From: an uncultured Lachnospiraceae bacterium | GTDB lineage: Bacteria; Bacillota; Clostridia; Lachnospirales; Lachnospiraceae | NCBI GenBank assembly: GCA_910577115.1 | Contig: CAJTMC010000053.1 | Location: forward strand, 1 to 21,554 | Reading direction: 5' to 3' | DNA length: 21,554 nucleotides | Shown here: positions 14,591-21,554 of the stretch, one piece after another | Numbering within the stretch: position 1 is the stretch's first letter | Layout: each line of letters starts with the position of its first letter | Notes under the pieces: generated by a model | What the model was told of the DNA's origin: nothing | The model's input: the letters and a program-made list of their open reading frames with translations, nothing else | Databases searched by the model: none | Position numbers and translations under genes: made by a program

Positions 14591-16015
14591 TTATTCCGGC
14601 CACTGAATCTCTGAAATTTCAGGATAACGCTCTCTGATCGCGATCTCAAAATTTTCTTTTGCCTTGTCATAATCAATCTGCCCCTGCAAATAGTCACCAA
14701 ACGTATTCTGGATCAGTTCCACACAGCCCTGATCATATGCTGACAGCGGAGCCATCTTGATTGTGGCTGCACCGGGTGTAAAGTATGTATACGGATTCTG
14801 TCCGCCAAGAAATGCAGATGCAAAACTATCATCTTTTGCTGCTGCCTCCATAACAGATTTTGCATTTGTAAAATCTGCATAATCTTTTGAAATCTTTGTC
14901 AGATTGTCTGCGTCCGCGGTCAGCGCAAGAATAATATCCTTTACATGCTGCGGATTATCCGTACCTTCTGCTGCAAGAATAAATGTTCCTCCCCAGTTGT
15001 ATGGCTCGGGCGCATTTGTAACAGCCCATGCACCTTCCTCACCGTCCCAGTTTGGTACCATCTGTGTATCAATTCCCCATGCCGGGAAAAGAAATGCAAA
15101 TACTTTAGAACCAGAGCTCATCGCTGTATACCAATCGGAATTCCACTGTCCCTTAACAGCCGGATCGAAATAGCCTGCCTCTTTCCACTCCTTGGAATCA
15201 TTTACCCAGTCCATAATCTTTTGGTCAACCTTGATAGTCGTCTCTCCCGTTGCGACCCATGCCTCTGTCATGCTATTGTTGTACAGACGGAACGTATCCG
15301 CATAAGATGAGAACGTATAATATCCGCTTGCCTTAAGCTGCTCTGCCGTATCCTTCATAGTTGCCCAGTCCTTCGTCAGCTTGCCGATTTCCTCCGGATC
15401 GTCCGTCCCAAAAACTTCGTTTGCAATATCCCGGCGGTATACTAAGACACCCGGACATGCCTGCCATGTAGAAGCTCTCTGTACGCCAAGCTGGTCACAG
15501 GCCACTGCCCTTGTAAAATCAAACTGATCCGTCAAATCCGTATCAGGGTTAATTCCCAAAGATTCCAGCGTCATTGCAGCATCAATATCCGCATCTGTAT
15601 ATTTGATAATGTAGTCCAGCTCAGCAGCAAAAATGTCAACTTTGTCGTCCGCTGATGCGGCTATTTGATTGTTTAACGCTTCATCGAGCTTATCCTGATA
15701 AACGCCATCCTGATTTGGATTAATGATCCAATGGATTACCGTACCATCCTTTAAGGTGGATTCGGTCTTGTCATTAGAGGTGCTCACAATCTCCGGATAA
15801 ACTGCCGTAATACGGTTGCGCAGTTCCTCATTGAAGCTGTATATATTGATAACCTTTCCTTCCTCCACATCCGCGGCAACGCTTCCCTGCGCGTCTGAAT
15901 TGCTCTGCGTATCCGAGCCGGTCGCCACATCGGAACCGCCCTGATTCCCGCAGCCTGCCAATGCCCCTATCGCCACCGCTGTAATTAATAAGATACGAAC
16001 CATATTCTTTTTCAT
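14591..16015 (-). CDS. Sugar-binding lipoprotein of the ABC transporter (CUT1)
   Basis: A 474-residue extracellular solute-binding protein. The signal peptide MKKNMVRILLITAVAIGALA ends in the lipobox LAGC (Cys22), followed by a Gly/Ser/Asp/Gln linker to about residue 52. The mature part starts VINIYSFNEELRNRI and carries family features such as FAAELDYIIKYTDADI, a Trp-rich binding region and AWAVTNAPEPYNWGGTFILA near the hinge. Many Trp and Tyr residues suit stacking on oligosaccharide rings. It delivers the sugar to the MalF/MalG-type pair encoded next. GGAGG with a good spacer precedes the ATG, and a promoter-like sequence lies about 80 bases upstream. Given the GH94 and GH3 enzymes, the ligand is probably a short beta-glucan, but the linkage is not readable. 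Confidence 0.9.
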   Translation of the reverse strand: MKKNMVRILLITAVAIGALAGCGNQGGSDVATGSDTQSNSDAQGSVAADVEEGKVINIYSFNEELRNRITAVYPEIVSTSNDKTESTLKDGTVIHWIINPNQDGVYQDKLDEALNNQIAASADDKVDIFAAELDYIIKYTDADIDAAMTLESLGINPDTDLTDQFDFTRAVACDQLGVQRASTWQACPGVLVYRRDIANEVFGTDDPEEIGKLTKDWATMKDTAEQLKASGYYTFSSYADTFRLYNNSMTEAWVATGETTIKVDQKIMDWVNDSKEWKEAGYFDPAVKGQWNSDWYTAMSSGSKVFAFLFPAWGIDTQMVPNWDGEEGAWAVTNAPEPYNWGGTFILAAEGTDNPQHVKDIILALTADADNLTKISKDYADFTNAKSVMEAAAKDDSFASAFLGGQNPYTYFTPGAATIKMAPLSAYDQGCVELIQNTFGDYLQGQIDYDKAKENFEIAIRERYPEISEIQWPE

Positions 16016-16092
16016 GAAAAAACCCTCCTGTATAAAATATTTGTTAAATGAAGTGCTTTGTTAAACCATATTTTAGCGAAACTGCACACTTT

Positions 16093-16137
16093 GATATACC
16101 AAATCGTTACAAAAAATGTCAAAATCATGTCATTTTT
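16093..16137 (-). promoter_or_regulatory. Promoter-like region before the binding-protein gene
   Basis: On the minus strand TTGACA (16117-16122) is followed after 18 bases by TATATC (16093-16098). Just upstream a second ATGACAT motif occurs, giving AAATGACAT-GATT-TTGACAT. The same TGACATTTTT...TATAT arrangement occurs before the 907-residue GH94 gene at the right end. Confidence 0.5.
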
Positions 16138-18551
16138 TATGAAATATCCAAAACAATTTTTGTCTGCTCCTTAAGCAAGTGTGCCGGAATGTAATTGTCC
16201 TTCATTTCCACGCCGTCAACCATAAGCTTGCGAAATCCACTCTCCGCGTGATTTGGATTGTTGACCACAATGTGCAAATGGTTTCCCCGAAAATCCTTTT
16301 CCACCGTAAAGGATTCCCAAGACTTTGGAACAGAAGGCGCAAGCCGAAGCCCGTAGAAATCCGGACGCATTCCCAAGATTCCCTCAACACAGCCTACCAT
16401 AACAGTCGACGCCGTACCGGTCAGCCAGTGTACATGCGAGCGCCCGAAATGAGGACTTGCCTTTCCTTCCGTAAACTGCCCGTAACAATACGGTTCCAGT
16501 CTGCGGATTTGTGCCCTGTCATTTTGCGCCGCCGGTGCATTTTCCATGAAATAGGTAAACGCACGTTCTCCATGCCCGCATAACGCCTCCGCAAGAATAA
16601 TCCACCCCTGCGATTGGGAAAAAATACCGGCATTTTCCTTTGTTCCGGCATTGTAAATCACCGCCAGCGCGCCGTCAAAAGCGTGAAGATGATACGGCGG
16701 ATCCATCAAAACCGCGCCGTACTTTGTGTTCAACTGCCGCCACACCTGATCCAATGCTTTATCTGCCTGCTCTCTTGTCGCCAATCCGCTGATAACCGCC
16801 CAGCTTTGCGGATTAAGCCACAAATTTGCCTCCAAATCCGTACGCTTTCCGATGACCTCTCCCTGCTGCGTAAAGCCGCGGATAAACCGATCCTCATTCC
16901 AGCACAGATTCTGTATCATACTGCCCAGCTTTTCCTGACACGCATCCAAATATCCGATGTATTCCTTATCCGCCTTATATTCTGCAAACGTTTTCAAAAT
17001 TGACATCGCAAGATAAAACTGAAATGCCACAAAGGTCGATTCCCCGTCCTTTCCAAGCCGCAGACAGTCATTCCAGTCCGCGTACAATCCGGCAGGCATT
17101 CCATGTGCTCCCAAATGGTTCATCGAGAAATCAATCGCGCGTTTCAAATGCTCATACACCGTTGCTTCCCCTTTGTTTGCAAACGGAATCACCTCATCAA
17201 TAAAAGAGAGGTCACCCGATTCGGAAACATATTTATAGACTGTCGGAAACAGCCACAGCGCGTCGTCCGCACGATATGCAGGATGTCCGGTCTCCTTCAC
17301 GTAAGAAGGATCGTCCGGTGTATCCTCATGGCCTGCATTATGCGTAAACTTTACAAGCGGAAGACCGCCGCCGTTGTCCACCTGCGCAGAAAGCATAAAG
17401 CGGATTTTCTCAACTGCCATTTCGGGTGCAAGATGTATCACGCCCTGAATGTCCTGAACCGTATCCCGATAGCCGTATCCGTTGCGAAGACCGCAGTATG
17501 TAAAAGACGCTGCGCGCGACCATATAAATGTCATAAAACAGTTGTAAGCATTCCATGTGTTTATCATGGTATCAAATTCCGGACTCGGCGTCTTTACCTG
17601 AAAATGAGAAAGCTTTCCATGCCAGTACGTTATCAGCTCCTCCTGCTCCGTCTTACAGGTTTTTGCTATATTTTGGTAGCGCTCCAAAATACGCTCTGCC
17701 TCCACACTGCTTTTCATGCCCAAAACAAATGCCAAATGCTTTGTCTCGCCCGGTTCCAATTGTATTCTTGTCGTAAGCGCGCCGCATCCGTTTTCGTTAT
17801 AACTAAGCTCCCCGCTTAATTCCCCACAGCTTACGCCAACCGGATTTCCATAGCTGTGATATCTTCCAAGAAAGCTTTCCCGATCGCCGCAATAGGAGGA
17901 AATCCCGGCTCCTGCAAGTCCGAAAAAGCGCTCTACGACAATCTTATCATCTACGTCCTTTCCTTCCTCGAGCCCATCCAAATTGCCATGTATCATCTGA
18001 CAAATCCGATTTTCTTGAAAAACAGTCCGCGTAATAAACTGCGAATACTGCAAATTCACCTGATCCTGCTCATAATTGCTGTTGTTTGTAAATTCCGCAT
18101 AACCCGTAATATTGAAATCCCTTGCGCTGTCGGAGCAGTTGGTTACCTCGAGGAACCAAACCTCATACTCCTGATTCAGCGGAACATAATAAAGCGTCTG
18201 TGAATGAATACCGCTATAATCCGCAAGCATTTTTGTATACCCCGTTCCATGACGGCATTCGCTTTTATATTCTGCCAAATCCTTTCCCACAGGCTGCCAT
18301 GAGGCAGACCAATAGTCCTTACTCTCATTGTCGCGTATATAGATATAACGTCCAGGACGGTCAAAATCGTTAAAAATATAACGAAGTATCCTGCCGTTTG
18401 CGCCCGATTTTGCAAAGCTGTATCCGCCCGCGTTATTCGAAATCACCGCGCCATACGCAGGCGATCCCAAATAGTTTGCCCAAGGTGCGGGCGTGTCAGG
18501 TCTGTTGATGACATATTCGCGTTTCTCATCATCAAAGTATCCGTATTTCAT
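16137..18551 (-). CDS. GH94 phosphorylase, cellobiose/cellodextrin or chitobiose phosphorylase type
   Basis: An 804-residue cytoplasmic enzyme with the length and full layout of GH94 disaccharide phosphorylases. The N-terminal beta-sandwich domain starts MKYGYFDDEKREYVI, then NYLGS and NNAGGYSF, then WSASWQPVGK. The (alpha/alpha)6 catalytic barrel contains YGYRDTVQD (359-367) and ADWNDC (491-496), which holds the catalytic general-acid Asp. Further motifs are ENAGIFSQSQGWIILAEALC and the C-terminal HWLTGTASTVMVGCVEGILG. It cleaves a beta-linked disaccharide or short oligosaccharide with phosphate, giving alpha-glucose 1-phosphate (or the amino-sugar analogue) plus a shortened sugar. The GH3 and binding-protein context favours a glucan substrate. 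AAAGGAG stands 13 bases before the ATG, a long spacing. The gene follows the 907-residue GH94 gene by 35 bases. Confidence 0.9.
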   Translation of the reverse strand: MKYGYFDDEKREYVINRPDTPAPWANYLGSPAYGAVISNNAGGYSFAKSGANGRILRYIFNDFDRPGRYIYIRDNESKDYWSASWQPVGKDLAEYKSECRHGTGYTKMLADYSGIHSQTLYYVPLNQEYEVWFLEVTNCSDSARDFNITGYAEFTNNSNYEQDQVNLQYSQFITRTVFQENRICQMIHGNLDGLEEGKDVDDKIVVERFFGLAGAGISSYCGDRESFLGRYHSYGNPVGVSCGELSGELSYNENGCGALTTRIQLEPGETKHLAFVLGMKSSVEAERILERYQNIAKTCKTEQEELITYWHGKLSHFQVKTPSPEFDTMINTWNAYNCFMTFIWSRAASFTYCGLRNGYGYRDTVQDIQGVIHLAPEMAVEKIRFMLSAQVDNGGGLPLVKFTHNAGHEDTPDDPSYVKETGHPAYRADDALWLFPTVYKYVSESGDLSFIDEVIPFANKGEATVYEHLKRAIDFSMNHLGAHGMPAGLYADWNDCLRLGKDGESTFVAFQFYLAMSILKTFAEYKADKEYIGYLDACQEKLGSMIQNLCWNEDRFIRGFTQQGEVIGKRTDLEANLWLNPQSWAVISGLATREQADKALDQVWRQLNTKYGAVLMDPPYHLHAFDGALAVIYNAGTKENAGIFSQSQGWIILAEALCGHGERAFTYFMENAPAAQNDRAQIRRLEPYCYGQFTEGKASPHFGRSHVHWLTGTASTVMVGCVEGILGMRPDFYGLRLAPSVPKSWESFTVEKDFRGNHLHIVVNNPNHAESGFRKLMVDGVEMKDNYIPAHLLKEQTKIVLDIS

Positions 18552-18586
18552 ATGTATTATTCTGCTCCTTTCTTTGCATACAAATT

Positions 18587-21310
18587 TTAATTTTCATCCT
18601 GTTTCTTTCCCAGTTCTACCTCAATTTTGTGTACCGTATCCGACAGGGACACAATCGTTTTCCTGTCAAGAATTGCCGCTTTCCCCAAAACCGTTAATTC
18701 CACCTGTCCGTCACAAAACGCTTTTTTGATTGCATATTCCCCATAGGAAAGCTTCAGCGGATTTTTATAGATAATCTGAAACTCCTTTTGTGCAAACTGC
18801 AGCCAAATCTGCGCAGTACCCTCCGCGTCAAACTGCTCACCGCGCAGTTTCGGGCACAGCATCATATTGCCGATTTCGCCGCGTACGCCAAATACTTGCG
18901 TCACAACCGTAAGCATATACCAGCTCGCCGCCCCAGTTAAATAGTGATACATCCCTCTTCCGGAGGCGTTAAAGTATTCCGGAATCCCCGGGTAAATCCT
19001 GCTCACGCTAAAGTTCATGGCAGCATCTGCAAGCGTCTGCAGCGCCTTATATCCCTCGGCCACAAATCCGCGTTGGTACAATGCGTTTGCATACATCACA
19101 GTCATATGCGAAAAGACCGCCCCGTTTTCCTTTTCCCCATATGCAAATCCGAACATTCTGCCCAAATCAAACTTTTGTTCATGGAAATCCGTATTTAAAC
19201 GGTATCCACCGATTTCCTTCTGATACAGATAGCGGTCTGCGCTTTTGCAAATTTTTGCCACCTGTTCCTCCTGCGCGGTTTTGCTCATAATTGCAAACAC
19301 CTGTCCGGTCAGCATCATCCGGACACCCTGTTCAAAATATCCCTCTACAGGCGCTTTGTTGTTGTCATAGTAACTGTTAAACCAGCCCTCGTCCTCATTC
19401 CCGTCCTTCTCAATCCATTCCGTCCTGCGAATATGGTCTGCCATCCACTCTGCCTTGTGTTTTAAATTTTGTGCCAGCTCTTTTACGGAAACCGTTATCC
19501 TCTCTCCGCTGATGTTATGCTGACAGCGCAGCAGATACCGTTGCAGCAGCTCCTCCTTCGCCGCAATATCCTCATAAAGCCGCACATCGTCCGCCAAAAG
19601 AACCTGTAATTCCGCCAGCACGTCTGTCTCCTGCCAGTCAGACTGCTCCGATAAAACCGCTAAAAGCTTTGCAAGCTGCAGCAGATTTCCCGCATACGCG
19701 CAGGTAAACGCTACGCTCTCTCCGTTTTCCGCCGCCATATCAAGGGCATCATTCCAATCCGCTCCGCGCAGCTTGATGTGGTTGTGCGCTCCCACCTCAT
19801 AAAATGCACACAAGTGCTGCAACAGTAAGTGCTCCAAAACACTTCCCTGATACACTGCACCGTTTTCGTCCTTTTGCCGTAATCCATAAGATGTATCCCA
19901 TGCTGTATCCAAACCGCCGCCGCGATGCATTTGCTCATCCTTAAAGTACGTCACCTGCTCTTTTAAAATTGCGGCGTCTCCCGTTTGGTCAATATAAAGC
20001 TTTGTCGTCATAAACGGCCAAACGCCATGATCCATCCAAACACGCGCAATCCCGTTTCTGTCTGCAAGAAAGGTTCCCTGTTTCTCCCCGATAATCGTCG
20101 CATTTGTTCCGTCAATCCGCACGCCGCCGTAATTGTCCAAAATCATCTGCCGCACACCGCAGGGATCCATAATCAAAAGTGACAGGCAATCCTGCCATAA
20201 ATCGCGCCAGCCTCTTCCGCCTCTGCCATAATCATGGTACGGCAGGAAGGAACACCCGTAAATCCGCCGTAAAATCGGTTGAAAGCTAATCCAGCGCAGC
20301 AGATTATCGTACTGTCCATTTCCGGTGTCATATCTGACATTGACTTTTTTCTGCCAGTAATCGCGCACCTTTGTCAGTGCGTCTTTAACTTTTTCGGAGG
20401 TTGTATAATTGGAAAGAATGCGTTCGATTCCGTCCTCCTGCTCTGTCATTCCCATGATAATGGTATAGGATACGCACGCTTTTGGCTCCAGTACAATCGT
20501 CGGAAAACGAACTCCCCCAAGCGCCTCTTTTCCTGCAAAGCAACATCCGCCGGACACACCATCTTCATTTTGAATAATTTTGCGCGGGTGTGTGTAACTT
20601 CCACCCTCACCAATATAATCCTCCACAACCGGATAGAACCCGTTTGGCTTTTCTCCTGTTCCGGTCACTCCGCATACAAAGTACGTCAGTTCGTTTTTCC
20701 GGTGCCCGCGCTCGTCAAAGGACAGTGTCGGTTTTACATACACACCATAATCCGTCGTTTTAATCCGATGCAGCAGCGACGTTACATGTCTGTGATCCCG
20801 AATGTTGTCCGCACTCCTTCCAAAAACAGGAATTGCGGCCGTAGGCGTAATTGTCTGCGCCGTACTGCCAATATTGCAAAGCTCCACATGCATAATCTCC
20901 ACGTTGTCCGCTAAGGGTACAAACGAAGTGACCTGCGCCTTTAACTGATATTTGCCGGACTGTCTTGTGAGTGTCTGCCACATAAATCCTGCCGTCAGCT
21001 CACTTTTGTCCTGAAACGCCGTAAATTTCCGGCTCTCCTCCTCCGCGGAAGCGCCCACTGCAGACCATGCTCCCACGCCCTCCACATGGCACCAAAAGTT
21101 TCTTCCCGAACGGTTATTGTGCAGATTCTCCGCACTGACAGGCTCCATCAAAAAAGCGTTCTGATTTGATTTGATATCACCGCCCAAATTGGGGGAAATC
21201 GCGCTTTTGATTCCGTTTTCTCCGGCTATCGGAAAATAAAGATAACTGTAATTTTCCGGCTGTACTAAGAAAAACGTTCCGTCCTTGCCCGTAAAATGTA
21301 TTGTTTCCAT
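18587..21310 (-). CDS. GH94 phosphorylase, long type (laminaribiose-phosphorylase-like)
   Basis: A 907-residue cytoplasmic enzyme of GH94 but clearly not a recent duplicate of its neighbour. Landmarks are the N-terminal domain with NNRSGRNFWCHVEGVG (65-80), RSADNIRDHRHVTSLLHR (165-182), the active-site segment YGRGGRGWRDLWQDCLS (361-377), GADWNDALDM with the catalytic Asp (516-525), KENGAVFSHMTVMYANAL (727-744) and IPEYFNASGRGMYHYLTGA (776-794). Length and these motifs resemble beta-1,3-type laminaribiose phosphorylases of about 910 residues better than cellobiose phosphorylases of about 810; this is a recollection and not proof. AGGAGG with 8 bases precedes the ATG. It is the first gene of the sugar-use series, and its product should supply glucose 1-phosphate. 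Confidence 0.85.
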   Translation of the reverse strand: METIHFTGKDGTFFLVQPENYSYLYFPIAGENGIKSAISPNLGGDIKSNQNAFLMEPVSAENLHNNRSGRNFWCHVEGVGAWSAVGASAEEESRKFTAFQDKSELTAGFMWQTLTRQSGKYQLKAQVTSFVPLADNVEIMHVELCNIGSTAQTITPTAAIPVFGRSADNIRDHRHVTSLLHRIKTTDYGVYVKPTLSFDERGHRKNELTYFVCGVTGTGEKPNGFYPVVEDYIGEGGSYTHPRKIIQNEDGVSGGCCFAGKEALGGVRFPTIVLEPKACVSYTIIMGMTEQEDGIERILSNYTTSEKVKDALTKVRDYWQKKVNVRYDTGNGQYDNLLRWISFQPILRRIYGCSFLPYHDYGRGGRGWRDLWQDCLSLLIMDPCGVRQMILDNYGGVRIDGTNATIIGEKQGTFLADRNGIARVWMDHGVWPFMTTKLYIDQTGDAAILKEQVTYFKDEQMHRGGGLDTAWDTSYGLRQKDENGAVYQGSVLEHLLLQHLCAFYEVGAHNHIKLRGADWNDALDMAAENGESVAFTCAYAGNLLQLAKLLAVLSEQSDWQETDVLAELQVLLADDVRLYEDIAAKEELLQRYLLRCQHNISGERITVSVKELAQNLKHKAEWMADHIRRTEWIEKDGNEDEGWFNSYYDNNKAPVEGYFEQGVRMMLTGQVFAIMSKTAQEEQVAKICKSADRYLYQKEIGGYRLNTDFHEQKFDLGRMFGFAYGEKENGAVFSHMTVMYANALYQRGFVAEGYKALQTLADAAMNFSVSRIYPGIPEYFNASGRGMYHYLTGAASWYMLTVVTQVFGVRGEIGNMMLCPKLRGEQFDAEGTAQIWLQFAQKEFQIIYKNPLKLSYGEYAIKKAFCDGQVELTVLGKAAILDRKTIVSLSDTVHKIEVELGKKQDEN

Positions 21311-21398
21311 CTGTCCGTACCTCCTGTTTTTAGTTTTCAGTCCTTATTCGCTTTTTCTGCGCCTGTTTGTTTTTTATTTTACTGATTTTTCTTCAAGG

Positions 21399-21428
21399 TA
21401 TATATCAGATTAATTTGAAAAATGTCAT
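21399..21428 (-). promoter_or_regulatory. Promoter-like region before the long GH94 gene
   Basis: On the minus strand ATGACA (21423-21428) is followed after 18 bases by TATATA (21399-21404), about 90 bases before the start codon. It closely resembles the region before the binding-protein gene, which suggests shared control. Confidence 0.45.
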
Positions 21429-21445
21429 TTCGATGATATTACTAC

Positions 21446-21475
21446 GGCTATTAAAAATCGACATTTCTAATAGCC
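21446..21475. repeat. 30-bp palindrome upstream of the sugar-use operon
   Basis: GGCTATTA and TAATAGCC are a perfect 8-bp inverted pair, and inside them AAAT and ATTT also pair around CGAC, with one A/C mismatch. It is followed by ATATTTTT on the plus strand. It could be a terminator of a gene beyond the right edge or an operator just upstream of the GH94 promoter. Confidence 0.45.
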
Positions 21476-21554
21476 ATATTTTTCAATGTATTTTAGCTTT
21501 TTATGCCGAAAATAGCAGGATACCTTCTCTTCACATTTCTGCAATCCCTGCATA

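Noticed and set aside
16099..16116. Catabolite control (cre) site in the binding-protein promoter
   Set aside because: TGTAACGATTTG shares the central CG but lacks the conserved 3' half of the cre consensus.
17103..17819. 238-aa plus-strand ORF opposite the 804-aa GH94 gene
   Set aside because: It is a shadow of a clearly conserved enzyme gene: basic, Cys-rich translation, no ribosome binding site and no recognisable domain.
20279..20914. 211-aa plus-strand ORF opposite the long GH94 gene
   Set aside because: Antisense shadow with no initiation signal and no domain character.
1..21554. CRISPR array, tRNA or rRNA genes
   Set aside because: No regularly spaced direct repeats and no cloverleaf or ribosomal RNA sequence were recognised on either strand by eye.

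Overview
The window looks like a chromosomal segment of a Gram-positive gut-type Clostridia bacterium, most plausibly Lachnospiraceae. Strong AGGAGG-type ribosome binding sites, lipobox lipoproteins, a CUT1 sugar ABC transporter, two GH94 phosphorylases, a domain-swapped GH3 enzyme and an AraC-type regulator support this. All identifications come from reading the sequence; no database search was possible.

Left part (1-9480): an AT-rich, patchy accessory region with mobile-element debris. From the left it holds a small mobilisation-type gene carrying a perfect oriT-like palindrome, a lipoprotein gene with its own terminator, and an intact IS1634/IS4-like insertion sequence whose outer edges are a 137-bp near-perfect inverted repeat. 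Next come a decayed C-terminal fragment of a CFI-box-CTERM-like protein, a single ABC exporter preceded by a short leader-type ORF and alternative pairing arms, two overlapping small ORFs, and a lone lipoprotein with a clear promoter and terminator. The part ends in a scrapyard (7559-9091) where a truncated minus-strand gene, a VirD4/TraG coupling-protein fragment and a truncated, frameshifted IS4 transposase are joined end to end.

Right part (9482-21554): a coherent sugar-use locus. A plus-strand AraC-family regulator converges on a minus-strand gene series: GH94 phosphorylase (907 aa), GH94 phosphorylase (804 aa), solute-binding lipoprotein, two permeases and a GH3 beta-glucosidase with swapped domain order. 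No secreted glycanase is encoded here. The reading is that short beta-gluco-oligosaccharides made elsewhere are bound and imported, then split in the cytoplasm by phosphorolysis (saving ATP) and by hydrolysis. Similar promoter-like sequences stand before the first GH94 gene and before the binding-protein gene, suggesting two co-regulated transcription starts. A hairpin after the binding-protein gene probably raises its expression over the permeases.

The most novel signal is at 5857-6050: a 29-codon ORF with an excellent ribosome binding site upstream of the ABC exporter. It contains one arm of an 11-bp perfect inverted repeat, whose partner can instead pair with a 9-bp copy lying between the exporter's Shine-Dalgarno sequence and its start codon. 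This has the layout of a translational attenuator or of a small peptide and exporter pair.
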